Shown one piece after another: positions 1-8,852 of a stretch of 64,000 nt of DNA (the first letter of the stretch is position 1; each line of letters begins with the position of its first letter). Origin of the DNA: Thiomonas delicata (lineage in GTDB: Bacteria > Pseudomonadota > Gammaproteobacteria > Burkholderiales > Burkholderiaceae_C). The notes under the pieces are model-generated. The model was not told where the DNA came from. It did no database searches and worked only from the letters and a program-made list of their open reading frames with translations. Both the position numbers and the translations under genes were made by a program. The stretch covers positions 1,114,503-1,178,502 of the forward strand of contig NZ_LT592171.1 in assembly GCF_900088825.1 (NCBI RefSeq). The letters are read 5' to 3'.

Positions 1-1043
1 GCGATCGACTGCATGGCCGCCACCGTCTGCTGCACCGCCGCGCCCCCCTCACGCGCCTGGGACGAAGCCTGCTGCGCCATGGCGTCGGTGAGGCGGGCGT
101 TGTCGGCGTTTTGCTTGATCGAGGTGGTGGCCTGCTCCAGCGTGGCGGAGGTTTCCTCCACCGAGGCGGCCTGCTCCGAGGCCGACTGCGACAGGCTTTG
201 CGAGGTGCTGGAGACCTGGGTCGAGGCCGAGGACAGGTTGTCGGCGGCGGCGCGCACCGCGGTGATGGTGGCGGTGAGCTTGGCCACCATCGTGCCCAGG
301 GCATGAAGGAGCTGGCCGGTCTCGTCGCGCGACGAGGCGGAAACCTGCACCGACAAGTCGCCGTCGGCCACGCGCTGCGCCACCCCCACGGCCTGGCTCA
401 GCGGGCCCGTGATCGAACGCGTGATCCAGATGCCGCCGAGAATGGCGAGCAGGATGGCGGCAGCGCCTGAAATCAGGCTCAGCCACAATCCGCGCGTGAA
501 ATCCGCCTGGCTGGCCGCGTACAAGGCATTGGTCTCGCCTTGCTGGACCTTCGCCAAGTCCTGCATGGTGATGCGCATCGCACGAAGCAAGGGCATCGAT
601 TTCTGCAGATATTCGCTGGTGGCGTAGCCGTAATTGCCCTGCTGGATCTGTTCGAAGACCTTGGCCAGGATGGGCCGGTTTTGCGCGGTGAGCCCCATCA
701 TCTGGTCGACTTTGGCTTGAACCGCATTTGAAATGGGCAGGCCCTTGAGTTCCTTCAAGGCCGCGTTGGTGCTGCCCTGGTTGGCCTTGACGGCCGCCGC
801 GTCCTCCGCCGTGAGATTTTGCTGCAGCAGGGTGCGCAAGGTGATGCGGGCCGTACTTTGAAAATTGCCGTACACGGTGTTCAGGAGCCGTTCCGCGCGA
901 AGCTGGTTATCAACCAATTCATGCGAGCGGTCGTTGATGTTTTTCATCTGCGCCACACCGAAACCGACGGTGAGCAGGAGCAGCACGACCAGGAGGCCGA
1001 AACCCAGGCCTAGTCGAACACTGATTTTGAGGTGTTTGAACAT
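1..1043 (-). CDS. Membrane methyl-accepting chemotaxis protein (3' end outside window)
   Basis: This is a chemoreceptor that senses a periplasmic signal and controls CheA kinase. About 347 residues are visible and the gene runs off the left edge. The N-terminus has a transmembrane helix (about residues 9-30), then a helical periplasmic region like a four-helix-bundle MCP sensor (about 31-183). A second transmembrane helix follows (about 184-208), then a HAMP linker and the first half of the signalling coiled coil, with SEQAASVEETSA near a methylation helix. It starts 28 bases after the cheA stop, so it is probably co-transcribed as a distal gene of the operon. The ligand cannot be told from the sequence. 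The conserved hairpin tip lies outside the window. Confidence 0.92.
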   Translation of the reverse strand, partial: MFKHLKISVRLGLGFGLLVVLLLLTVGFGVAQMKNINDRSHELVDNQLRAERLLNTVYGNFQSTARITLRTLLQQNLTAEDAAAVKANQGSTNAALKELKGLPISNAVQAKVDQMMGLTAQNRPILAKVFEQIQQGNYGYATSEYLQKSMPLLRAMRITMQDLAKVQQGETNALYAASQADFTRGLWLSLISGAAAILLAILGGIWITRSITGPLSQAVGVAQRVADGDLSVQVSASSRDETGQLLHALGTMVAKLTATITAVRAAADNLSSASTQVSSTSQSLSQSASEQAASVEETSATLEQATTSIKQNADNARLTDAMAQQASSQAREGGAAVQQTVAAMQSI

Positions 1044-1070
1044 GCGGTTTCCTTCGATTGTGGTCGGGAT

Positions 1071-3290
1071 TCAAGCCGCGATGGCAGCGGATGGCGCCGC
1101 GCTGGCTTGTCGCGTCACGCGGGATAGGAGCGCGGTGACGTCGAGGATCAGCGCGACATCGCCGTTGCCGAGAATGGTCGAGCCGCTGATGCCTTGCAGA
1201 TGGGCGAACAGGGCGCCCAGGGGTTTGATCACGGTCTGGTATTCGCCGAGCAGGGCGTCGACCACCAGGCCCGCGCGCTGGCCAGCCGCCTGCACCACGA
1301 CGACGTTGCGCCGCAGCGGGGACGCCTGCGCCGCATCGCCGCCGCCGAGCACGTCGCGCAGGTGCAGCAGCGGCAGGGCCTCGCCGCGCAGGTTGATGTA
1401 GCCGAGTTGGCGGGGGCCGGGGTGGTATTCCATGCACTCGACCACGGCGTCGAGCGGCAGCACATAGGTGCGCCCGGCGCTGTCCACCATGAAGCCGTCG
1501 ATGATGGCCAGGGTCAGCGGCAGGCGCAGGCGCATGGTGGTGCCTCGGCCCGCGGTGCTTTGGATGTCGATGGTGCCGCGGATGGCTTCGATATTGCGCC
1601 GCACGACATCCATGCCGACGCCGCGGCCGGAAAGGTCGGTGAGTTTCTCGGCGGTGGAGAAGCCGGGCTCGAAGATCAGATTCCAGACGTCGGCGTCGGG
1701 CATGGCGGCCGCGGCTTCGGCCGACAGCAGTCCGCGCTCCACCGCCTTGGCCAGGATGCGCTCGCGGTTGAGGCCGCCGCCGTCGTCGGCCACCTCGATG
1801 AGGATGCTGCCCGAATCGTGGCAGGCCGACAGGCGCAGCGTGCCTTGCGCCGGTTTGCCGCGCGCCGCGCGCACGTCGGGCGCCTCGATGCCGTGATCCA
1901 TGGAATTGCGCACCAGGTGCATCAGCGGATCGGCGATGCGCTCGACCAGGGTCTTGTCCATCTCGGTGTCCGCCCCCTGAATGACCAGCGCGATGTCCTT
2001 GCCCAGCTCGCGCGAGGTGTCGCGCACCACGCGCTGGAAGCGGGCGAAGGTCTCCCCGATCTCGACCATGCGCAGCTTCAGCGCGCGTTCGCGGATTTCT
2101 TCCACCAGCCGCGTGACCTGGGCCGCCGCCTCGTGCTGCGCCGGGTCGTCCGAGCGCTGCGCGTGCAGGGCGTTGCCGGCGCTGGCGATGACGAGCTCGC
2201 CGACCAGGTTGATGAGAATGTCGAGCTTGTCGGCCGCCACGCGCAGCATCTGGCTGTCGCGCAGCAGCTTGCCCTTGATCTGTTTCTGCTTGTCCAGCGC
2301 GGCCTGCACGATGGGCTCGTGGGTCGCGCCCTCGCGCACCAGAATCTCGCCCAGCGGGGCATGGCTGCCTTCCGCGCCTTGTTCCTGCTGCTGCGTGCTG
2401 AGCGCTTCGGCCAGTTCCTTGCGCGTGAGGGTGCCGACCTGCACCAGAATTTCACCGACGCGCGCGTCGTCCTCCGGCAGCGAGCGGATGAGTTCAATGT
2501 AGTCGCCGATGCGGCTGTGCGCGGGCAGGATGCTGATGGCGCTGTCGTCGCGCACGAACTCGAACACCGATTCGATCTCTTCCTTGCTGACGTCGCTGCG
2601 GAAATTGACCTCGAAGCCGAGATAGCTGGTTTCCGCGTCCATGACGTCGAGCGCGGGCAGGGCATCGGTCAGCGTGGCCAGGCCGACGATCTCGCCCAGG
2701 CCGCCCAGATAGCGCATGAAGGCCAGCGGGTCCATGCCGTTGCGCAGGCAGTCCTGGCCGAAGCGCAGCGAGATGTGCCAGGTGGCGGTGGCGGCGGCGC
2801 CCTGCGGCAGCACCGTCACGGTCTGCGGTTCGTCATGACTGGTGTTTTGCCGCGGCATCGTTTCGCGCGTGACCATCGCGCCAGATTTCGCCCCGGGTTG
2901 CTGGAGCGACTGCAGCCGCGCCACGATGGCCTGCGCGGCCGGGGTGTCTGCCTCGCACGTCCCGCTTTGCGCGACTTGGTCGACCAGGCCGGCGAGCAGG
3001 TCTCGACCGTCGAGCAGGGTGTTCACGACATCCTCGCGGGTTTCGACCTTGCCGGCCCGCATCTGGTCGAGCAGGCTCTCCAGGTGGTGGGTGAAACGGA
3101 CGATGCCGTCCAGCCCGAACAGCCCGGCCGAACCCTTGATGGTGTGGGCGGCGCGGAACAGGGCGTTGACGGCCTCGGGGTCCGCCCCGGCTTCGAGGCC
3201 GAGCAGGCCTTGCTCCATGCTGGCGAGGAGTTCCTGCGCCTCCACGATGAAGGACTGCAGGGCTTGCTGCATCTGTTGTTCGAAGTTCAT
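1071..3290 (-). CDS. cheA: Chemotaxis histidine kinase CheA (first copy)
   Basis: CheA autophosphorylates and passes phosphate to CheY. The protein has 739 residues. The N-terminal HPt domain carries the phospho-site His49 in AAHTIKGSAG. A P2-like region follows (about 165-260), then a helical stretch rich in Q and E. The dimerisation and ATPase domains come next, with the N-box HLVRNSMDHG and the glycine boxes DDGGG and GRGVGMD, and a CheW-like P5 domain closes the protein. All catalytic motifs look intact. The start overlaps the stop of the STAS gene by four bases (ATGA), which indicates translational coupling. It differs clearly from the second CheA at 12202-14211, so the two are probably not a recent duplication. 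Confidence 0.96.
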   Translation of the reverse strand: MNFEQQMQQALQSFIVEAQELLASMEQGLLGLEAGADPEAVNALFRAAHTIKGSAGLFGLDGIVRFTHHLESLLDQMRAGKVETREDVVNTLLDGRDLLAGLVDQVAQSGTCEADTPAAQAIVARLQSLQQPGAKSGAMVTRETMPRQNTSHDEPQTVTVLPQGAAATATWHISLRFGQDCLRNGMDPLAFMRYLGGLGEIVGLATLTDALPALDVMDAETSYLGFEVNFRSDVSKEEIESVFEFVRDDSAISILPAHSRIGDYIELIRSLPEDDARVGEILVQVGTLTRKELAEALSTQQQEQGAEGSHAPLGEILVREGATHEPIVQAALDKQKQIKGKLLRDSQMLRVAADKLDILINLVGELVIASAGNALHAQRSDDPAQHEAAAQVTRLVEEIRERALKLRMVEIGETFARFQRVVRDTSRELGKDIALVIQGADTEMDKTLVERIADPLMHLVRNSMDHGIEAPDVRAARGKPAQGTLRLSACHDSGSILIEVADDGGGLNRERILAKAVERGLLSAEAAAAMPDADVWNLIFEPGFSTAEKLTDLSGRGVGMDVVRRNIEAIRGTIDIQSTAGRGTTMRLRLPLTLAIIDGFMVDSAGRTYVLPLDAVVECMEYHPGPRQLGYINLRGEALPLLHLRDVLGGGDAAQASPLRRNVVVVQAAGQRAGLVVDALLGEYQTVIKPLGALFAHLQGISGSTILGNGDVALILDVTALLSRVTRQASAAPSAAIAA

Positions 3291-3628
3291 GCCGCGTCCT
3301 TTGTGGTTCTGGGGGTTCCGAATTCAACGACCGGGTCGCCGAAATAGGGCAGAAGCTTGCAAAGTTCCAGGGTCGCCAACACCGGCGCGCTGTGCGCCGT
3401 GAGCTTGAGCGTGTGCCCGAGATTGCTGGCCATTTGCTTGGCGGCCAGCAGCAGTTGCACGCCTGACGTGTCGATTTCCTCCACTTCGGCCAGGTTCAGC
3501 TCCAGCACAGGGTGCTGTCGCAGCAACGCTGCGAGGCGTTCGCGCATTTCGGCCGCGCAGTAGATATCCAGAGATCCGCTGAGCGTGACGCAACAGGTCG
3601 CGCCGCTTTGTTGTTCGACGACATCCAT
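3287..3628 (-). CDS. STAS-domain protein in chemotaxis operon
   Basis: A 113-residue single STAS domain, the fold of anti-sigma-factor antagonists such as SpoIIAA. The typical serine is in EEIDTSGVQLLL, in the place phosphorylated in that family. The chosen ATG at 3628 gives MDVVEQQ; longer reading to the left would only add basic, low-complexity sequence. It lies between cheY and cheA and overlaps cheA by four bases. Lone STAS proteins are found in several chemotaxis operons of Burkholderiales and Pseudomonas, but their role there is unclear. No partner kinase or phosphatase of the SpoIIAB or SpoIIE type is visible nearby. Confidence 0.88.
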   Translation of the reverse strand: MDVVEQQSGATCCVTLSGSLDIYCAAEMRERLAALLRQHPVLELNLAEVEEIDTSGVQLLLAAKQMASNLGHTLKLTAHSAPVLATLELCKLLPYFGDPVVEFGTPRTTKDAA

Positions 3629-3639
3629 GGTTGTTCCCT

Positions 3640-4008
3640 TCAGGGCGCGATGAGTTTGGACACGGCGGCCAGCATCTGCGCCGGCTGGAAAGGCTTGACC
3701 ACCCATGCCCGCGCGCCAGCGGCTTGGCCCTGCGCCTTCATGTCTTCCTGGCTCTCGGTGGTCAGCATGATGATGGGTGTGAACTTGTATTCGGCTTTTT
3801 GCTTGATCTCCTTGACCAGGGTGATGCCGTCCATATTGGGCATGTTCACGTCGCTGATGATGAGGTGGAACTTGCGGCCGTCGAGCTTGGTCAGGGCATC
3901 GACGCCGTCGCAGGCCTCGACGACCTCATAGCCGGCGCTGGCGAGGGCGATATTGACGACCTGGCGCAGCGAAGCAGAGTCGTCGACGATGAGAATGGTT
4001 TTGGACAT
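3640..4008 (-). CDS. cheY: Chemotaxis response regulator CheY (first copy)
   Basis: A single-domain receiver of 122 residues. It has the acidic pair VDDS near the N-terminus, the phospho-acceptor Asp in SDVNMPNMDG, the conserved Thr in MLTTES and the Lys in VVKPF. There is no output domain, so it works either at the flagellar switch (FliM) or as a phosphate sink. It lies directly before the STAS and cheA genes, which makes this CheA its likely kinase. Its sequence is less like E. coli CheY than the copy at 14724-15152, so a sink or a non-flagellar role is possible. Confidence 0.94.
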   Translation of the reverse strand: MSKTILIVDDSASLRQVVNIALASAGYEVVEACDGVDALTKLDGRKFHLIISDVNMPNMDGITLVKEIKQKAEYKFTPIIMLTTESQEDMKAQGQAAGARAWVVKPFQPAQMLAAVSKLIAP

Positions 4009-4057
4009 GGCCGTTTTGGGAGAATCGATAGTCGATAGGGAGGTGAAGAACTGTGGC

Positions 4058-5053
4058 TCAGAAGAAGGTGATGTCGCCGCCGTCCACGACTTCGGTGGTG
4101 GTCTCGCCGTTGTGGTTCAAGCGTTGTTCCTGGGTCGTGTAGCCGCTGGCGATGTTCTGCATGTAGGCGGCGACATCCAGATGGGCCGGGATGCTGTCTT
4201 CCGGGTGGGCGATGAATCCGGCGATCTGCTCGGTCAGCGCGTCCAGGCTCTCGCGGGTGTGGGCAAGGATCTGGCTGACGCGGTCCTGGAACTGCAGCGC
4301 GACCAGGACCTGGGCGATTTCTTCGCGGATCTTGGCGCTTTCCTGGTGGAGGATGTCGGTCGAGGACGTCAGGCCGCTGGTGACGTGGCGCAGCCTCTCG
4401 AGCACGTTCTGGATGGAGCGTTGCGACTCGGCCATGGATTGTTTTTCCTCGGCGCTGGACTTCGCGGCGGTCTGCGCCATGGCCTTCATCGCGCCGTTGA
4501 TGATCTTGACCTTTTCGGACATCTCCCGGCCGGTGTCGCGTGACTGCACCGACAACTTGCGAACCTCGTCGGCGACCACGGCGAAACCCCGCCCGTTCTC
4601 GCCCGCGCGCGCGGCTTCGATGGCGGCGTTCAGGGCCAGCAGATTGGTCTTCGACGCCAGCGCCGAAACCTGGTCGGCCATTTTTTCCAGCGCGTCGGCA
4701 TAGCTGGTGACCATCAGCACGTCGCGCATGGCGGTGTCGCGTTTGGCGAAAGCTTCCTTGAGACCCTCGAGCACGAGGCCCAGTTCGCTCTCGCTCTGGC
4801 CGAACACGGCGACAACGCCCTCGTCGCCGCCGAGCCCGCCCGAGGCGCTCAGGGAGGCCTTCACCGCATTTTCCAGGCTGCTGTAAAGACCGGAGAAACG
4901 CTGGCTGAGTTGCAGGATGGCCGTTTCCATCTGCACACGGCCGGCGTCGATTTGCTGTCCAAGCACGGGCAGGGCTTCGGTGCACAGCGAAGCGATCTGC
5001 GCCGATCGGTCCGTCGCCGCGCCGCCGCCGTTGGTTGGATTGGATGTCGACAT
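4058..5053 (-). CDS. Soluble methyl-accepting chemotaxis protein
   Basis: A cytoplasmic chemoreceptor of 331 residues with no transmembrane helix or recognised sensor domain. It has the canonical hairpin tip [18 protein letters not shown] followed by [14 protein letters not shown]. After the return helix comes [11 protein letters not shown], then an acidic tail ending VDGGDITFF. The ATG at 5053 has GGGAG five to six bases upstream; a TTG twelve bases earlier is a weaker alternative. It lies between cheV and cheY in the operon. The N-terminal 100 residues are helical and could take a signal from a partner protein rather than from a ligand. Confidence 0.9.
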   Translation of the reverse strand: MSTSNPTNGGGAATDRSAQIASLCTEALPVLGQQIDAGRVQMETAILQLSQRFSGLYSSLENAVKASLSASGGLGGDEGVVAVFGQSESELGLVLEGLKEAFAKRDTAMRDVLMVTSYADALEKMADQVSALASKTNLLALNAAIEAARAGENGRGFAVVADEVRKLSVQSRDTGREMSEKVKIINGAMKAMAQTAAKSSAEEKQSMAESQRSIQNVLERLRHVTSGLTSSTDILHQESAKIREEIAQVLVALQFQDRVSQILAHTRESLDALTEQIAGFIAHPEDSIPAHLDVAAYMQNIASGYTTQEQRLNHNGETTTEVVDGGDITFF

Positions 5054-5099
5054 GACTGCTCCCAAGGATGTCTGGATGAATGTTCAGGCTGGTTCTGGT

Positions 5100-6068
5100 T
5101 CAGGCAGGCTGCAACGCTGCGGCATCGATGACACGGCGCAGGGCGATGCCGAGGTCGTTGGCGACGAATTTCGCCACATAGCCGTCGGCCCCGACATTGC
5201 GCGCGTGATCCTCGTTGGCCTGGCCGGTGAGCGAGGAATGGATGACGACCGGAATGCGCTTGAAGCGGTCGTCATCCTTGATCTTGCGCGTGAGCGTGAA
5301 GCCGTCCATCTCGGGCATCTCCAGGTCGGTCAGCACGGCGGCCACCTTGTCATTCACCCGCTTGCCTTCGGTCTTTGCATCGTGCGCCAGGCTTTGCAGC
5401 TTGTCCCAGGCTTCCTTGCCGGTCTTGGCCATCACGTACGGCGCATGCAGGGCCTGCAGGACCTTTTCGATCTGGTTGCGCGCGACGAAGGAGTCGTCGG
5501 CGGCCAGGATCACGCTACCGGGCGGCAGTTCCAGCGCGTCGCCGATCTGCGCGGTGTTGACCTCCTGCACGCGCGACGGCAGCACGTCGCGCAACACCTT
5601 TTCCACATCCAGCACCAGGGCCAGGCGGGTCTTGTCGCTGTCGGCGTCGAGCCGGGCGATGCTGGTGATCATGCCGCCCACGGAATTGGCCTCCGCCGAG
5701 AGCACGCGGCTCCATTCCAGGCGGGTGATTTCCTCGACCTCCTCGACGGCAAAGCCCTGCACCGAGCGCTCGTACTCGGTGACGATGAGGATGTTGAGCC
5801 CCTTCGGTTTGCAGCCCACCATGGCGGGCAGGTCGATGACCGGCACGATCTGGCCGCGGATGTTCGCCACGCCCAGCACATGCGTCGGCGCGCCCGGCAT
5901 GGACGTGACCTGGGGCATGACGAGGGCTTCGCGCACCTTGAATACATTGATGCCGAAAATCTCACGCCGCCCGCCCGCGTCCTCGCCGAGGCGGAACAGC
6001 AGCAACTCGAATTTGTTGGTTCCCGCCAGGTGCGAGCGTTCGTTGACATCCTGCAGAATGTTGGACAT
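5100..6068 (-). CDS. cheV: CheV, CheW-receiver chemotaxis coupling protein
   Basis: A 322-residue fusion of a CheW-like coupling domain (about 1-165, with FGINVFKVREAL and ANIRGQIVPVIDLP) and a receiver domain (about 175-310, phospho-Asp in LTDLEMPEMDGFTLTRKI). CheV links receptors to CheA, and phosphorylation of its receiver tunes adaptation. No stand-alone cheW is present in this minus-strand operon, so CheV may be the main coupling protein for its five receptors. It is followed after 46 bases by the soluble MCP. Confidence 0.95.
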   Translation of the reverse strand: MSNILQDVNERSHLAGTNKFELLLFRLGEDAGGRREIFGINVFKVREALVMPQVTSMPGAPTHVLGVANIRGQIVPVIDLPAMVGCKPKGLNILIVTEYERSVQGFAVEEVEEITRLEWSRVLSAEANSVGGMITSIARLDADSDKTRLALVLDVEKVLRDVLPSRVQEVNTAQIGDALELPPGSVILAADDSFVARNQIEKVLQALHAPYVMAKTGKEAWDKLQSLAHDAKTEGKRVNDKVAAVLTDLEMPEMDGFTLTRKIKDDDRFKRIPVVIHSSLTGQANEDHARNVGADGYVAKFVANDLGIALRRVIDAAALQPA

Positions 6069-6100
6069 GGGAGACTCCGTGTTCGTCGATGTGTGTGGAT

Positions 6101-7558
6101 TCAGGGCACCAGCGCCATCAGCGCCTCGATGCGTTCAGTGATGGCGCCGCTCAGGGCCTCAAGCTCGCTTGCCAGTTGCCCTGTGCGAGGCAGGTCGCCG
6201 CGGCGCAGCGCTTCCACCAGCGCCTGGCCGGTTTGATGGACTTTTTTGTGCACGCCCTCGGTGCTGGAAAAACCGGCGTTCGAGCCGAAATACCCTTGGG
6301 CCGGACCGTAGTACCACTTGCCGAAATAGCAGGCGCGGTCGTCCGACAGATCCAGGTCCACCGCTTGATGCGTTTGAGCCGCCGCGAGCAGGTCGCCGAT
6401 CCAGGCGTCGTGCATGGCCAATGAAATGCGCAGCGCCACGCCGGGGCTGGTATCGGCCCCGATCTGGCTGGCGCCCCGCTTGAGATGGCCTCTGGCCTCG
6501 CCGGTGGACTCCAGAATGAGGTGAAACTGCCTGGCCAGGTCCTGCAGCGTGCGGCTGGCCTCGCTTCCGCGCGTTTGCTGGGCCTCGGCGTCGGCCACGA
6601 GACCGGTCATGTGCTCGCGCTGCTGGCTCGCCACCTGCAGCACGGTATCCATGGTGCGGCGCACCTCGCCATTGGCCGACTGCACCTTGCTGACCAGGCG
6701 GCCGACCCCTTCGATGCGTTGCATGGCGGTGCCCATGTCGCGGTCCAGGTCGGTCGAACCGTCGCGAATGGACAAGGTGATGTCGTCGATCCTGCGCGTG
6801 AGGGCGGCGGTCTTGCGGGCCAGGTTGCGCACTTCGTCGGCCACCACGGAAAAGCCGCGGCCGGCTTCGCCCGCGCGAGCGGCCTCGATGGCGGCGTTCA
6901 GCGCCAGCAGATTGGTCTGGTTGGCGACCTCCTGGATCCCGGCGGTGAGCTGTTCGACCGTCCGAACCGAATCGACGAAGTTGGAAAGCTTGCCGCGGGT
7001 GGAGGTGACGAAGCTGCCGACGTCGTGGACTTCGCTTTGCACGGCGTCCAGCTCCTTCTGGCTGCGCGCCAGGTTTTGCGATGTGTCCTGGGCCTTGCCG
7101 ACCAGGTTGTGCAAATCGGCTTCGGCGGTTTGCGTGCGCCTCGCTGCATGCATCGTGTGCTGCGCGGAGTCGAGGACATGTTCGGACAGACTGGCGAGTT
7201 CGGCCTGGAAACCGGTGACCCGGGCTTCGGCGAAGGCCAGGCTGCGGGTGGTCCGGCGTACCGTGTCGGCCCCCGCGAGCAGCGCCGCCTTGGTGGTGGA
7301 GAATTGCCGGACCCATTGGGGGCCGTCGATCAGGCCCATGTCCAGCAGGGCGTCGTCGCCCTTGCCGGCGAAGAGGTCGAGCACGGCCTGCAGCGTGGCT
7401 TCGCGGTCGGCCTTCAGGCGCGCCAGAAGGCCTTCGGGGTTGACCGGCGCCGCTGCGGGTTCTGGTACGGCCGCCAACAAGGCGGGGGCGTTTGCCGCGG
7501 GATCGCCGTCCAGCGCGGGGGTGGCTTCGTCCACCAGAAATTCCTTGATGCTGTCCAT
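6101..7558 (-). CDS. Soluble chemoreceptor with C-terminal CZB zinc-binding domain
   Basis: A cytoplasmic receptor of 485 residues. The signalling hairpin is in the middle ([33 protein letters not shown]). The C-terminal part (about 375-460) matches a chemoreceptor zinc-binding (CZB) domain: a His in MHDAW, the Cys-containing [10 protein letters not shown], and a later His in VHKKVHQ. CZB domains bind zinc through a 3His/1Cys site and respond to zinc or hypochlorous acid. The ATG at 7558 gives MDSIKEFL; longer reading upstream is arginine-rich and not protein-like. It lies 17 bases after the stop of another CZB receptor. Confidence 0.93.
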   Translation of the reverse strand: MDSIKEFLVDEATPALDGDPAANAPALLAAVPEPAAAPVNPEGLLARLKADREATLQAVLDLFAGKGDDALLDMGLIDGPQWVRQFSTTKAALLAGADTVRRTTRSLAFAEARVTGFQAELASLSEHVLDSAQHTMHAARRTQTAEADLHNLVGKAQDTSQNLARSQKELDAVQSEVHDVGSFVTSTRGKLSNFVDSVRTVEQLTAGIQEVANQTNLLALNAAIEAARAGEAGRGFSVVADEVRNLARKTAALTRRIDDITLSIRDGSTDLDRDMGTAMQRIEGVGRLVSKVQSANGEVRRTMDTVLQVASQQREHMTGLVADAEAQQTRGSEASRTLQDLARQFHLILESTGEARGHLKRGASQIGADTSPGVALRISLAMHDAWIGDLLAAAQTHQAVDLDLSDDRACYFGKWYYGPAQGYFGSNAGFSSTEGVHKKVHQTGQALVEALRRGDLPRTGQLASELEALSGAITERIEALMALVP

Positions 7559-7575
7559 GCTTGCGTCCTCGGGTC

Positions 7576-8820
7576 TCAACTGGCGGTGCCGCAGGCGTGG
7601 AGCGCCTCGCCCAGGCGTTCGAGCTGTTTCAGGAGTTCGCTTTCGTGCGTGCGCAGCGCCGTCGCGAGCTGGGGGATGCGGTCTGACTGGCCACCTTGCG
7701 CAGCCTGGAGCAGTTGCCGTGCGGCGGCGTGCAGCTGTGCGTGCGCCGGCTCGACCGAGGCGAACGCGGCCAAACCCCCGAATCGCTCCTTGCCGGCGCT
7801 GTCGTACCACTTGCCGAAGGTGCATTGATGATGGTCCGTCATCTCGCCGGGAGCCGACGCCGGCCTGTCGTTTCCGGCGTCGGCCATGATCCGGTCAACG
7901 AAGATCATGTGAGCCGCCTCGGCCATCTTCAACTGGGCCTGGGCCGAGATGGACGACATGCGGGCCACATCGCCCTGCAGCGACTGCATCACGGACTTGA
8001 CCCGCCCGACTTCCTGTTCGGCGCTCTGGCTCGTGGATTCGATGCGCCTGGCCTGGTCGGCGATGGCCAGCGTATTGGCCTCGATGCCCCCGGTGGTGTC
8101 CCGGACGTGGCGCGCCAGATTGCGCACTTCGTCGGCGACGACGCCAAAGCCCCTGCCTGCTTCGCCGGCGCGCGCGGCTTCGATCGCCGCGTTGAGGGCG
8201 AGCAGATTCGTTTGGTAGGAAATCTCGCGGATGTTCTGCACCAGCGAACCGATGGACTTGACCTGCTGGAGCAGCTCGATCATGACCGCGCCATTGCCCT
8301 GGACCGTCTGGCCGACATGGTCGATCGCGGTGCTGGCGTTCGCCATGGCCCGCTTCACCGCGTCGGCGGCCTTCTCGATGCCGTCGATGGTCTGGCTGAC
8401 GTCGCAGATCAGATGGGTCGAGCGCTGCTGCGCGGAGATGTCGTGCCACGATGCATGAAAGGCGAGCAATCGGCCCTGCTCATCGCGCACGGGAGCAAAG
8501 CGCAAGGAAAACGTCACCGTGCCCACCGTCATGACGGTGTGGTGCGTCTTGGCCTGCCCACTGGCCAGCGCGCGCAGGATGGCGCGAATCGGGGCCGGAT
8601 CCTTGTGGAACTGGTGGATCGAGAAGTTGAGGGCGTTGCGCACGTCGGCGCCGCGCAGCGCCGCGTTCAATCCCTGGTGGAACCGCGCCATCGTGTCCAG
8701 CGCCGTGCGGTTCATGTAGAAAATCTTGTTGTCCATGGCCTCGTCCGCCTCGGCCAGCATTTCCAGCGTGTCGAGGGGGGCGAGGTATTGCTCGGCGTAG
8801 TGGAGCAGGGTCGGGTTCAT
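7576..8820 (-). CDS. Soluble chemoreceptor with PAS and CZB domains
   Basis: A cytoplasmic receptor of 414 residues. It has an N-terminal PAS-like sensor (about 1-130), an MCP hairpin ([35 protein letters not shown]) and a C-terminal CZB domain ([14 protein letters not shown], then AHAQLH). The start at 8820 gives [10 protein letters not shown], matching the N-terminus of the paralogue just upstream. An ATG at 8856 overlaps the upstream stop as ATGA, so a 12-residue longer form through coupling is possible. The PAS region is almost identical in DNA to the neighbour at 8853-10733. The C-termini differ, so domains have been swapped onto a shared sensor. The PAS ligand is unknown; a haem or redox cofactor is possible. 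Confidence 0.9.
   Translation of the reverse strand: MNPTLLHYAEQYLAPLDTLEMLAEADEAMDNKIFYMNRTALDTMARFHQGLNAALRGADVRNALNFSIHQFHKDPAPIRAILRALASGQAKTHHTVMTVGTVTFSLRFAPVRDEQGRLLAFHASWHDISAQQRSTHLICDVSQTIDGIEKAADAVKRAMANASTAIDHVGQTVQGNGAVMIELLQQVKSIGSLVQNIREISYQTNLLALNAAIEAARAGEAGRGFGVVADEVRNLARHVRDTTGGIEANTLAIADQARRIESTSQSAEQEVGRVKSVMQSLQGDVARMSSISAQAQLKMAEAAHMIFVDRIMADAGNDRPASAPGEMTDHHQCTFGKWYDSAGKERFGGLAAFASVEPAHAQLHAAARQLLQAAQGGQSDRIPQLATALRTHESELLKQLERLGEALHACGTAS
8641..8780 (-). repeat. PAS-coding segment nearly identical to 10551-10690
   Basis: About 140 bases of the PAS region in this receptor gene match those at 10551-10690 with only a handful of differences. The flanking parts of the two genes diverge much more. 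This indicates duplication followed by gene conversion or strong constraint. Confidence 0.85.
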
Positions 8821-8852
8821 GGCCGGGTCGTTTCCAATCTTGTCCCGCGCGC

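Noticed and set aside
1194-3347. Long open frame on the plus strand (717 codons) opposite cheA
   Set aside because: It is exactly antisense to cheA, has no recognisable domain and reflects high-GC third-position bias.
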